The notes under the pieces: generated by a model
What the model was told of the DNA's origin: nothing
The model's input: the letters and a program-made list of their open reading frames with translations, nothing else
Database searches by the model: none
Position numbers and translations under genes: made by a program
In this document: positions 1 through 5,623 of the stretch, in pieces
Layout of the letters: every line of letters starts with the position of its first letter
Position numbering within the stretch: the stretch's first letter is position 1
Assembly: GCA_003444595.1 (NCBI GenBank)
Contig: DLUO01000079.1
Span: 1-5,623, forward strand
Reading direction: 5' to 3'
Source of the DNA: Bacillota bacterium
GTDB lineage: Bacteria > Bacillota > Dethiobacteria > DTU022 > UBA8154
Length of the DNA: 5,623 nt

Positions 1-855
1 GCATACGGCTGAACAATAGCTGTTGCCGCCCTGCGTAACCTGTCTGGAACCAACACATTGAAGCCAGGCTATTTTACGGGGATGCTTCTTATCTGAAGCA
101 CGCAATATTTCACCTTGGTACGGACCTGTGGAGGATAAGAGACGTTCATAGTCCATACTGGTTACGACATTCTCAAATTCTCCGTAATGATATTCCTTTA
201 TTACCTTGGGATCAAACGGCTCAAAACCGGGAGAGAGAATGATCGCTCCGACATTTACCGCTATCTGCTCCGGCTCTTGATTAAAGTTTATGGCATTATT
301 CTTGCAAACTCTTTTACAAATACGACATTTTCCTTCTTTGAGAAAAAGACAACTCTCATCAATATATGCCACAAGGGGAATCGCCTGGGCAAAGTAAATA
401 TGGATGGCTTTATTCAAGGATATCTCCTGATTGAATTGATCCGGGTACTGGACCGGGCAGTATTCAACGCAGACAGTACAGCCCGTGCAATTTTCTTCGA
501 TAATATATCTGGGCTTTTTAGTCAGCGTTACCCTGAAATTACCAGCTTCCCCTGACACACTATCAACTTCAGTATAAGTAAACACCTCAATATTTGGATG
601 CCGGCCGACCTCGACCAGTTTGGGCGCGAGTATTCACATGGAACAGTCATTGGTAGGAAAGGTTTTGTCGAGTTGGGCCATATGTCCGCCGATACTCGGC
701 GCTTTTTCTACCAGGTAAACCTTAAAGCCGGCGGTGGCAAGATCGAGCGATGCCTGAATTCCGCTGATTCCCCCGCCAACAACCATAACATCCCCATAAT
801 TACAGCCTGCGGGGCTTTGAACAAGCTGTCTTTCAATTTTTTCCGATTTTTCCAC
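1..855 (-). CDS. bamE: HdrA-like (BamE-like) flavin/Fe-S subunit, partial at 3' end, with in-frame TGA read as selenocysteine
   Basis: HdrA-family subunit, expected to carry electrons to the benzoyl-CoA reductase core BamBC through FAD and Fe-S clusters in the cytoplasm or at the membrane face. From the GTG at 853-855, 285 codons are visible. FAD-binding GGGISG lies at residues 27-32. CSM followed by TGA is at residues 71-74, then ILAPKL, the usual HdrA sequence after a conserved Cys. Ferredoxin motifs are C123/C126/C129/C133-Pro and C169/C177/C180/C184. C267, C281 and C285 form the start of the HdrA Cys-rich cluster motif. The TGA (634-636) replaces the expected Cys codon and the frame is open for 211 codons after it, so readthrough as Sec fits better than a broken gene. 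Methanogen HdrA proteins are known selenoproteins, which supports this. An automatic caller would split or truncate the gene. The long HdrA N-terminal domain is absent; the protein begins just before the Rossmann fold. It follows bamC by 111 bp. The name bamE rests on family and context. Confidence 0.85.
601..618 (-). promoter_or_regulatory. Candidate bacterial SECIS hairpin after the bamE TGA codon
   Basis: Read on the minus strand, CTGGTCG (612-618) pairs with CGGCCGG (601-607). This gives seven base pairs, two of them G-U, closed by the tetraloop AGGU (608-611). The stem begins 15 nt after the TGA and the loop GGU lies 23 nt after it. Bacterial SECIS elements lie within the coding sequence just after the UGA and present a GGU-type loop to SelB; the E. 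coli fdhF loop is AGGUCU. No clear bulged U is seen, and CTCG at 627-630 could compete by pairing with CGAG at 610-613. This was folded by eye only. Confidence 0.5.
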
Positions 856-867
856 TATAATCACCTC
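853..867 (-). promoter_or_regulatory. Ribosome binding site that fixes the bamE start
   Basis: On the minus strand GAGGTGAT (860-867) matches the Shine-Dalgarno consensus over eight bases and ends four bases before GTG (853-855). A longer reading from TTG at 907-909 would add 18 residues with no family resemblance and no comparable site before it. The GTG is therefore the better start. Confidence 0.7.
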
Positions 868-966
868 ATCAGGTTTATCTGTCCCTAGAACACTTCCTGG
901 AGGATCCAACGAGGAAAAGAAATGAGGGTTATCCCCGTCTAATAAATCCCTTCCTCACCTTAAATT
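856..966 (-). other. Spacer between bamC and bamE
   Basis: These 111 bp hold the bamE ribosome site and no gene. On the minus strand a weak GAGGAA...TTCCTC inverted repeat with GGG...CCC inside it is visible, with a large loop and no T-run, so it is not called a terminator. No HdrB-like (bamD) coding remnant can be seen here. Confidence 0.5.
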
Positions 967-1734
967 TTAGCCCTTCTGAGTCATGCGTGTAATTTTATCC
1001 ATGACAAACTCTAATCCGTATTTGTCCACCAGCGTGTGCAATTTTTTCTCCAACTCTTCCTGTTCCCTTACTGCTTCTTCTTCATGGTCGCCCCGAGTCA
1101 TACGAGCAATGATATTCCTTACGTACTCTAATCCGTATTGGTCTACCAGTGAGCGCAATCTTATCTCTATCTCTTCTTGTTCAACTTCTTCATCATAGTC
1201 ATCCCGGGTCATGCGGGTAATCTTTTCCACCACATCCCTTGCTCCATATTTGTCAATTAATAGCTGCACTTTTGCTTCGATATCTTGCAGTGCTTCTTCT
1301 TCTTCCACTTCCTCTTCAATTTCTTCATATATGAGGACATCATTAATGCACCATTGAACGCACATGGGCTCTTCTTGCGGGGGGACGTCCTCACACATAT
1401 CGCATTTAAGAGGGAAACCGGAATCCGGTTCCTTAAACAGGTCCCGGGACGGACAGGCAGCTCTACAAAAATCACAATCGTCGTATTCCTTTCCGTCGAT
1501 TATATACTTGGTCCTGCCCATGCATTCGGCTGGGACATACTCACCGGCGAATACGGGAAGCCATTTGTCATTCAATCTGTCTGTAATTATTTGAATACGA
1601 GCCTTTGCCGGACTGTTGCTGCTGTATCTCGGTGTAGCATGAAAAGCGGAACAGATTATCTCACATGTCCGACAGCCAGTGCATTTATCTGCATCAACCT
1701 TAATTATCTTGGTCTTCTTCAAAATCTTGGCCAT
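967..1734 (-). CDS. bamC: BamC-like three-cluster ferredoxin subunit with a C-terminal tandem-repeat extension
   Basis: Electron-transfer partner of BamB, relaying electrons to the tungsten subunit in the cytoplasmic benzoyl-CoA reductase core. It has 255 residues, longer than the roughly 180 I recall for Geobacter BamC. Exactly twelve Cys are present: C18/C21/C24/C28 (CTGCRTCEIIC), C71, C87/C90/C94, C111/C114 and C125/C129. This is enough for three [4Fe-4S] clusters, the number reported for BamC. The DmsB/HycB-type layout ends near residue 135. A Glu-rich linker (137-147) follows, then three copies of a 26-residue core at 152-177, 189-214 and 228-253. The ATG start has GAGAGG (1746-1751) eleven bases before it and lies inside the end of bamB, giving a 35-bp overlap and probable translational coupling. 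The core assignment is secure; the function of the extension is unknown. Confidence 0.88.
   Translation of the reverse strand: MAKILKKTKIIKVDADKCTGCRTCEIICSAFHATPRYSSNSPAKARIQIITDRLNDKWLPVFAGEYVPAECMGRTKYIIDGKEYDDCDFCRAACPSRDLFKEPDSGFPLKCDMCEDVPPQEEPMCVQWCINDVLIYEEIEEEVEEEEALQDIEAKVQLLIDKYGARDVVEKITRMTRDDYDEEVEQEEIEIRLRSLVDQYGLEYVRNIIARMTRGDHEEEAVREQEELEKKLHTLVDKYGLEFVMDKITRMTQKG
976..1281 (-). repeat. Three tandem repeats encoding the BamC C-terminal extension
   Basis: Repeat cores lie at 1204-1281, 1093-1170 and 976-1053, with spacings of 37 and 39 codons. Invariant in all three are E2, L8, D10, Y12-G13, V17, I21 and R23-M24-T25. Pairwise identity is about 14 of 26 between copies 2 and 3 and between copies 1 and 3. 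Copies 2 and 3 still share a 15-base stretch on the plus strand (1008-1022 and 1125-1139), so they arose by DNA duplication. Each copy ends in an acidic or charged linker. The pattern LVDKYGLE..V...I.RMT looks like a short amphipathic helical hairpin. I do not recognise a named family. Confidence 0.85.
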
Positions 1735-3688
1735 CTTTGTATATCCCTCTCTTTTCTAATTCTTCGGCAACATAGCCCAAATCCAACTCCAGCAATCTTT
1801 TTTTCGTGGGAATACCGTCTTTGTTCCATCCCTTAAATTTGTAATACGTATCTAAAAGTTCTTTTTCCAGCTCAGGGAACCTGTTTCTCCAGTGGTCTTC
1901 AGGCGGCTTCTCATCTTTCCTTGACATGCCTCTTAAGTTATTGAATGCCCTGTGTAAGTTGCGGCTTCTATTGACTATTTTCTTTAGTCCGGCTTCATCT
2001 AAATCCCATCCCAATGCGGCCGAGATTATTTTCGGATAATTGTGTATATGATATGGAGGTTTCAGGCAAAACGAGGACATGCCGGCGCAGATGCAGCAGG
2101 CGTCGTCTATATTGTGTAGCATCTCCATCCAATCCACAATTTCACTGCACATTTGAGGAGTTGGAAAATATGGGTTCGACTTTTCTCCCCGCGGCTCCCA
2201 ATCCAGTAAATATTGTTTAAATTTTTCATCAGGGAGCTGTGGCCAATCCTTGACAAAATTTATTCTCTGTTCCATTCTGGGGAAAGGTGCCTGAGGCCAA
2301 TTACCTTCAATTTGAGTAATGCTTATCTTCTCATTGGTAGTATACATAAGGTAATAAATAGGATCCAGCATCCCCAGCTTAAGAGGAAGCTGCTCATGTT
2401 TTTTAATCGTATTATGATCAAATGCCTCGGCGCCTTTGCCAATCTTGCGAGCTGCCCAATAAATACCGTCAGCCAGAATATCGCCAATTCCTTCCCTCCG
2501 GACCAGCCTGTCGAGCAACCAGGAGAATCTTCCCGCTCTATCGGTGGGGCTTCCTTTAAAGTCCTCATCTGTTAGAATACCTGCTTCATAAAGCTCAATA
2601 CCGAAGGCCAAAATTTGTGGTGTTGAGAAGGAGTCTACCCCGTACTCTGTTGCGCGTTGAAGAATTTCAAAATTAAAACCCAGGTCGTCTACATAAGACG
2701 CCATTGAATAAGTAAGTTTCCCAAAGCATTTCATCATATATCTTGGACTGTTATAGGATACTAACGCTCCACAATGCTGCGTGCAGTTAAAGCAGCTTAT
2801 TAAGCGCTCCACAGCACTTAATTGAGTTTTTGTCCAGTTCTCTTCGTTTATCATATTCCAGAAAGTTCTTCTCCGGGTACGGGAATTCCCCCACATAAAA
2901 TTTTCCGTATGCCATTTCTCATCGGTGTGGACCATCTCCTGGGGGGATCCAATACCTGATAATATAGTCATTACATCCGGAATGGGGTTTGCATTGCGAA
3001 ATTTTATATACTCCATAACTTCCTTCATGTGCTCGATAAACTCGGCACCCCGGGCAAGATTGACTTCTTTTGTGCCGCGAACAGCTATCGCTTTAATCTT
3101 TTTATCTCCCATAATGGCCCCGCCCCCGAGTCTGCTGGCACTCGACCTGGATTGCTCGATGGAGGCCGTGAAGCATCGATTCTCACCAGCCAGGCCGATA
3201 GCGGCCACCTGGGCCCTTGGTTCTCCCAGTTCCCGCCTGATCAGTTCCTGGGTTTCCAAAGCCCCTTTTCCCTTTAAATGAGTAGCGTCACGTATTTCCA
3301 CTTTGTCATTGTATATCCAGATATAAACCCAATCGGGCGACTTGTTGCGGAAGATCACTTTATCATAACCCGCATATTTCAATTCTGCCGCCCAAAATCC
3401 TCCCATCATTGGATACGCCAATAATTCAGATTGAGGAGAAATAAAGGTGACAACAGTACGATTAGCACTAAAAGCAGGTGTGCCAACTAAAAGGCCGTTA
3501 CTGAATATCAGAAGATTTTCAGGATCAAAGGGTTTAGTTTCTGGAGGAACCCGATCCCAGTGAATCTTTACGCTTGTACCTAAACCTCCAAGATGAAGTT
3601 CAGTTAATCTCGGGTCGCTTTCTACTTTTTCAATATTTCCTGTAGCTAAATCAATTTCTAAAAAATACCCCGTCTCTGCGTATCTCAT
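1700..3688 (-). CDS. bamB: BamB: tungsten aldehyde:ferredoxin oxidoreductase-family subunit of class II benzoyl-CoA reductase
   Basis: Catalytic subunit that reduces benzoyl-CoA to cyclohexa-1,5-diene-1-carboxyl-CoA without ATP, using a tungsten-bis-pyranopterin site. At 662 residues it matches the family length, and it resembles Geobacter BamB along its whole length as I recall that sequence (start MRYAETGY, MMGGFWA, KWHTENF, KKHEQLPLKL, LKPPYHIHNYPK). The pterin-binding motif of the AOR fold, ending AIMGDKKIKAI, is at about 185-201. The [4Fe-4S] ligands are C299/C302/C306 (CFNCTQHC) and C534. Active-site candidates are E251, E257, H260 and C321. H254 stands where I recall the Geobacter protein has its His one residue later. 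Extra Cys at 531, 532 and 541 flank the fourth cluster ligand. The start ATG has GAGGTG (3696-3701) seven bases before it. It is the first gene after a long leader and overlaps bamC by 35 bp. Confidence 0.95.
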   Translation of the reverse strand: MRYAETGYFLEIDLATGNIEKVESDPRLTELHLGGLGTSVKIHWDRVPPETKPFDPENLLIFSNGLLVGTPAFSANRTVVTFISPQSELLAYPMMGGFWAAELKYAGYDKVIFRNKSPDWVYIWIYNDKVEIRDATHLKGKGALETQELIRRELGEPRAQVAAIGLAGENRCFTASIEQSRSSASRLGGGAIMGDKKIKAIAVRGTKEVNLARGAEFIEHMKEVMEYIKFRNANPIPDVMTILSGIGSPQEMVHTDEKWHTENFMWGNSRTRRRTFWNMINEENWTKTQLSAVERLISCFNCTQHCGALVSYNSPRYMMKCFGKLTYSMASYVDDLGFNFEILQRATEYGVDSFSTPQILAFGIELYEAGILTDEDFKGSPTDRAGRFSWLLDRLVRREGIGDILADGIYWAARKIGKGAEAFDHNTIKKHEQLPLKLGMLDPIYYLMYTTNEKISITQIEGNWPQAPFPRMEQRINFVKDWPQLPDEKFKQYLLDWEPRGEKSNPYFPTPQMCSEIVDWMEMLHNIDDACCICAGMSSFCLKPPYHIHNYPKIISAALGWDLDEAGLKKIVNRSRNLHRAFNNLRGMSRKDEKPPEDHWRNRFPELEKELLDTYYKFKGWNKDGIPTKKRLLELDLGYVAEELEKRGIYKDGQDFEEDQDN

Positions 3689-3738
3689 TTTTCAACACCT
3701 CGAAGTTATGATTTATCTAAGGCTGTTGGAGAATAGCC

Positions 3739-3766
3739 TCCCATATATGAAAAATTATATATGGGA
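3739..3766 (-). promoter_or_regulatory. Hairpin in the bamB leader
   Basis: TCCCATATAT (3739-3748) and ATATATGGGA (3757-3766) form a perfect 10-bp inverted repeat with an 8-base loop, about 50 bases before the bamB start. On the minus strand no T-run follows, so it does not look like an attenuator terminator. A second, weaker inverted repeat (GGCT/AGCC, 3721-3738) abuts it on the bamB side. It may be an operator, a mRNA-stabilising hairpin or part of a leader RNA; the sequence does not decide. Confidence 0.45.
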
Positions 3767-3842
3767 AAATCCAAGATTTAGCAACTGAAGCCTGTGTAAG
3801 GAGATAGCTGAATTAATTGGGTAATTGGCTTGGAATTTGTAG

Positions 3843-3856
3843 TATTTAGCTAAATA
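3843..3856. promoter_or_regulatory. 14-bp perfect palindrome, possible operator
   Basis: TATTTAGCTAAATA is its own reverse complement and lies about 155 bases before the bamB start, next to the TCATACAA repeat array. Its size suits a dimeric repressor or activator site. AT-rich sequence makes chance palindromes more likely, so the call is weak. Confidence 0.3.
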
Positions 3857-3880
3857 TCTAAATTTATAATCGAATCGAAA

Positions 3881-3926
3881 TCATACAAATCATACAATCA
3901 TATAACATTTACAATATTTCATACAA
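3881..3926. repeat. Cluster of TCATACAA direct repeats upstream of bamB
   Basis: TCATACAA occurs exactly at 3881-3888, 3890-3897 and 3919-3926, with a one-mismatch copy TCATATAA at 3898-3905 and a weaker CATTTACAA at 3906-3914. On the minus strand, the direction of bamB, the unit reads TTGTATGA. The array is about 195-240 bases before the bamB start. Such arrays often bind a regulator that recognises direct repeats, but no regulator gene is in the window. Confidence 0.5.
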
Positions 3927-4142
3927 CATCTATAACCTTTAAAATTTATTGTTATCCCGGTAACTACTTTATTTTAATAAAAACGTGAAGCCGATAAAAC
4001 TAGCCCCTCCTTTCCGGTGATGTTACATGCCGGCAAAAACTTAAGGTAAACAAACATGAAAATTCGCCGGCCAAACAGCAAACTAAATGGTTGGAGTACA
4101 GCTATCATAAAATATTATACAGATTATACTGTTATTTTGCAA

Positions 4143-4169
4143 ATTAAATGTTACTTTTGATCGTGTCAA
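4143..4169 (-). promoter_or_regulatory. Possible sigma-70 type promoter pointing toward bamB
   Basis: On the minus strand a perfect TTGACA (4164-4169) is followed after 15 bases by TTTAAT (4143-4148). The spacer is shorter than the ideal 17. If used, it would give a leader of about 450 bases before bamB, covering the repeats and hairpin. Evidence is by consensus match only. Confidence 0.2.
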
Positions 4170-4228
4170 GCCACTGTAGGTTTTTGCTTCTGCCCGCTCA
4201 AAAGAAATATCTTCTTTAAGCTTTAAAG

Positions 4229-4262
4229 GAGGTCAGGGGTTCAACCCCCCTCGGGTCCACCA
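4229..4262 (+). pseudogene. 3' remnant of a tRNA gene, candidate attachment site
   Basis: The sequence runs from the variable loop (AGGTC ending at 4234) through a perfect T arm, AGGGG (4235-4239), loop TTCAACC (4240-4246) and CCCCT (4247-4251), to the 3' acceptor strand CGGGTCC (4252-4258), discriminator A and encoded CCA (4260-4262). The matching 5' acceptor strand GGACCCG, D arm and anticodon arm are absent from the whole upstream gap, so this is a fragment, not a working gene. Its isotype cannot be told. Fragments of this kind are typical of one end of an element integrated by a tyrosine recombinase at the 3' end of a tRNA gene. Confidence 0.75.
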
Positions 4263-4275
4263 GCAGTTAGCTTGA

Positions 4276-4320
4276 CGGATGCCCATTCTATCGTGTTTTG
4301 TGGGCATCCGCTTTTGCTTC
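4276..4320 (+). terminator. Terminator following the tRNA remnant
   Basis: CGGATGCCCA (4276-4285) and TGGGCATCCG (4301-4310) form a perfect 10-bp stem with a 15-base loop, followed on the plus strand by CTTTTGCTTC. It lies 13 bases after the tRNA CCA end, as expected for the original tRNA terminator. On the minus strand it could also hinder read-through from the ligase gene, but it has no U-run in that direction. Confidence 0.65.
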
Positions 4321-4381
4321 TCTGGAGACTGTTTTTTCAAAAATTTTCAACCGTTACGTTCCTGTTTTTTTTCAAATTTAC

Positions 4382-5623
4382 TCACTCGGCTGAAAGAACC
4401 TTAGCGAACCTCTCCCCTTCTTCCCGCAGCTTAAACCTTTGTATTTTACCGGTTGCGCTCTTTGGCAGCTCAGATACTATCTCAATCCAACGGGGATATT
4501 TATATTTTGCCAGCCTCTCCAGTGTCCACTTCTTAAGATCCTCAATCAAATCCTCTGAACCGGTGTACCCACTTTTTAGCACAACAAAAGCTTTGGGTTT
4601 AATTAACCCTTTTCTATCGGGGTGCCCTACTACTGCGCATTCCAATACCGCTGGATGCTGAACCAAACAGCCCTCGACTTCAACCGGCGAAACCCAGATT
4701 CCCCCTACTTTAATCATATCGTCACCTCTACCAGCACACCAGTAATAGCCCTCCTCATCAACGTAATATTTATCCCCGGTATCCAGCCACTCGCCTTTCA
4801 TCGTCAAGCGAGTTTTTTCCGTGTTGCGCCAGTAATGCTGAGCAGCACTCTGCCCTTTTACCAGCAAAGTTCCGACTTCCCCCCGTGGAACCTCATGCCC
4901 GTCGTCATCGATGATTTTTAATTCATAGCCGGGGACCGGCTTTCCTGTAGAACCCGGTTTAATATCACCGGGCCGGTTGGAGACAAATACATGCAGCATC
5001 TCCGTTGAGCCTATGCCGTCTAAAATATCGACGCCAAATCGTTTCTTCCAACGATAATATATATCTACAGGTAAAGCTTCACCTGCTGATACACATATTC
5101 TCACGGAAGAAAGCTCATGATCGCCATTGGGATCCGGTTTAGTCCCCAATTCCTTATCTTGCCGTTCTTTGTACTCGAGCATTTGTCCATAGAGAGTGGG
5201 CACGCCAAAAAATACCGTGGGACGAAAACGCTTCAGGTGATTGAAAACACTTTCAGGTGTCGGGCGGCTACGGTTTAGCACCGCGGATGCCCCAACGGCC
5301 ATGGGAAAGAACATGCCGTTTCCAATACCATATGCAAAAAACAGCCTGGCTGCTGAAAAACAAATATCATCTTCCCTAAGCATCAGCACCTTTTTGGCAA
5401 AGTTTTCTGAAGCACACACCGGGCTATATTGAGAGTGTACCGTACCTTTCGGGGGGCCGGTTGACCCTGAGCTATACAGCCAGAACCCAACGTCATCTTT
5501 AGTCGTATACTCCGTTTTCAGCGTTGAAGAAGCGTTGTTTACTTTATGCTTAAAAGGAACCTGTGCCCCATTCTCCGTAAAAACGATCATATCACGAAGG
5601 TAGGGAAGATCCCCTTTGATATT
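4382..5623 (-). CDS. bamY: Benzoate-CoA ligase (AMP-forming), partial at 5' end
   Basis: Activates benzoate with ATP and CoA to benzoyl-CoA, AMP and pyrophosphate, the entry step of anaerobic benzoate breakdown in the cytoplasm. The reading frame is open to the right edge; 413 codons are visible of about 520 usual for the family, so the N-terminus lies outside. Adenylate-forming motifs in order, numbered from the first visible codon: P-loop YSSGSTGPPKG near 50, the benzoate-ligase-type stretch AARLFFAYGIGNG near 90, GIGSTEM in the middle, WLDTGD and GRGDDMIKVGG in the hinge region, and the A10 motif PKSATGKIQ with its catalytic Lys (codon 4445-4447). The gene ends in TGA. It is on the same strand as bamB but 693 bp upstream, so probably a separate transcription unit. 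A ligase for a substituted benzoate such as 3-hydroxybenzoate is possible. Confidence 0.92.
   Translation of the reverse strand, partial: NIKGDLPYLRDMIVFTENGAQVPFKHKVNNASSTLKTEYTTKDDVGFWLYSSGSTGPPKGTVHSQYSPVCASENFAKKVLMLREDDICFSAARLFFAYGIGNGMFFPMAVGASAVLNRSRPTPESVFNHLKRFRPTVFFGVPTLYGQMLEYKERQDKELGTKPDPNGDHELSSVRICVSAGEALPVDIYYRWKKRFGVDILDGIGSTEMLHVFVSNRPGDIKPGSTGKPVPGYELKIIDDDGHEVPRGEVGTLLVKGQSAAQHYWRNTEKTRLTMKGEWLDTGDKYYVDEEGYYWCAGRGDDMIKVGGIWVSPVEVEGCLVQHPAVLECAVVGHPDRKGLIKPKAFVVLKSGYTGSEDLIEDLKKWTLERLAKYKYPRWIEIVSELPKSATGKIQRFKLREEGERFAKVLSAE

Larger units (their letters stand above)
3689..4381. other. AT-rich 693-bp non-coding region between the ligase gene and bamB
   Basis: No credible gene on either strand. 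From bamB outward it holds the bamB ribosome site, a leader hairpin (3739-3766), a 14-bp palindrome (3843-3856), TCATACAA direct repeats (3881-3926), an unassigned stretch around 3940-4140 with only scattered short CCGG inverted repeats, a possible minus-strand promoter near 4143-4169, the tRNA 3' remnant (4229-4262) and its terminator (4276-4320). It is clearly richer in A and T than the flanking genes. Confidence 0.7.

Noticed and set aside
187..555. 122-codon open frame on the plus strand
   Set aside because: It lies opposite the HdrA-like coding sequence, which has clear Cys motifs on the minus strand. The plus frame has no recognisable family features.
634..909. A separate 91-residue protein ending at the TGA, or a pseudogene
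   Set aside because: Homology continues without shift through the TGA for more than 200 codons with all cluster ligands kept, so the TGA is better read as Sec than as a gene end or decay.
1285..1836. 183-codon plus-strand open frame
   Set aside because: It is antisense to bamC and the end of bamB, which both carry clear family motifs, so it is a shadow frame.
3754..3782. TATAAT at 3754-3759 (minus strand) as the bamB -10 box
   Set aside because: No acceptable -35 element at 16-18 bases, and the hexamer is part of the hairpin loop and stem.
3827..3843. Sigma-54 like promoter TTGGC...TTGT on the plus strand
   Set aside because: It lacks the GC of the -12 element and points away from bamB into a region without a gene on that strand.
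3881..3926. Replication iterons or a CRISPR array
   Set aside because: The units are only 8 bases, few and adjacent, with no spacers, rep gene or cas genes in the window.
4187..4262. A complete tRNA gene
   Set aside because: The 76 bases ending at CCA lack the 5' acceptor strand, D arm and anticodon arm. No GGACCCG occurs anywhere in 3689-4230, which also argues against an intron-split gene.

Overview
The window comes from a strictly anaerobic, aromatic-degrading bacterium. The four protein genes, all on the minus strand, belong to the ATP-independent (class II, Bam-type) benzoyl-CoA pathway. Reading in transcription order they are a benzoate-CoA ligase (bamY-like, 5' end cut by the right window edge), a 693-bp non-coding gap, the tungsten aldehyde:ferredoxin oxidoreductase-family subunit BamB, an unusually long BamC-like ferredoxin subunit, and an HdrA-like flavin/Fe-S subunit (BamE-like, 3' end cut by the left edge). 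Purine-rich GAGGTG-type ribosome sites, a GTG start and moderate-to-low GC would fit the Desulfotomaculum/Pelotomaculum/Sporotomaculum group of Firmicutes. A sulfate-reducing or syntrophic Desulfobacterota cannot be excluded from the sequence alone.

Region by region. 1-855 (minus): HdrA-like protein with an in-frame TGA at 634-636, read here as selenocysteine. The frame continues for 211 codons beyond the TGA to the window edge, with FAD, double ferredoxin and Cys-rich HdrA motifs intact. A hairpin with an AGGU loop lies 15 nt after the TGA and is a candidate bacterial SECIS. 856-966: short spacer holding the bamE ribosome site. 967-1734 (minus): BamC-like protein with twelve Cys for three [4Fe-4S] clusters, followed by an acidic linker and three tandem repeats of about 38 residues. 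1700-3688 (minus): complete BamB, overlapping bamC by 35 bp. 3689-4381: AT-rich non-coding region holding a leader hairpin, a 14-bp palindrome, an array of TCATACAA direct repeats, a possible promoter, and on the plus strand the 3' third of a tRNA gene with CCA and its own terminator but no 5' part. 4382-5623 (minus): benzoate-CoA ligase.

How the genes work together: the ligase makes benzoyl-CoA from benzoate, CoA and ATP. BamB/BamC then reduce the aromatic ring to cyclohexa-1,5-diene-1-carboxyl-CoA at a tungsten-bis-pterin site. HdrA-like BamE is thought to belong to the larger electron-bifurcating/confurcating part of the complex, whose remaining subunits would lie left of the window. The most interesting points are the selenocysteine in the HdrA-like subunit with its candidate SECIS, the repeat extension on BamC, the direct bamC-to-bamE junction without bamD between, and the tRNA 3' remnant, which suggests that the bam genes sit at the end of an element integrated in a tRNA gene.
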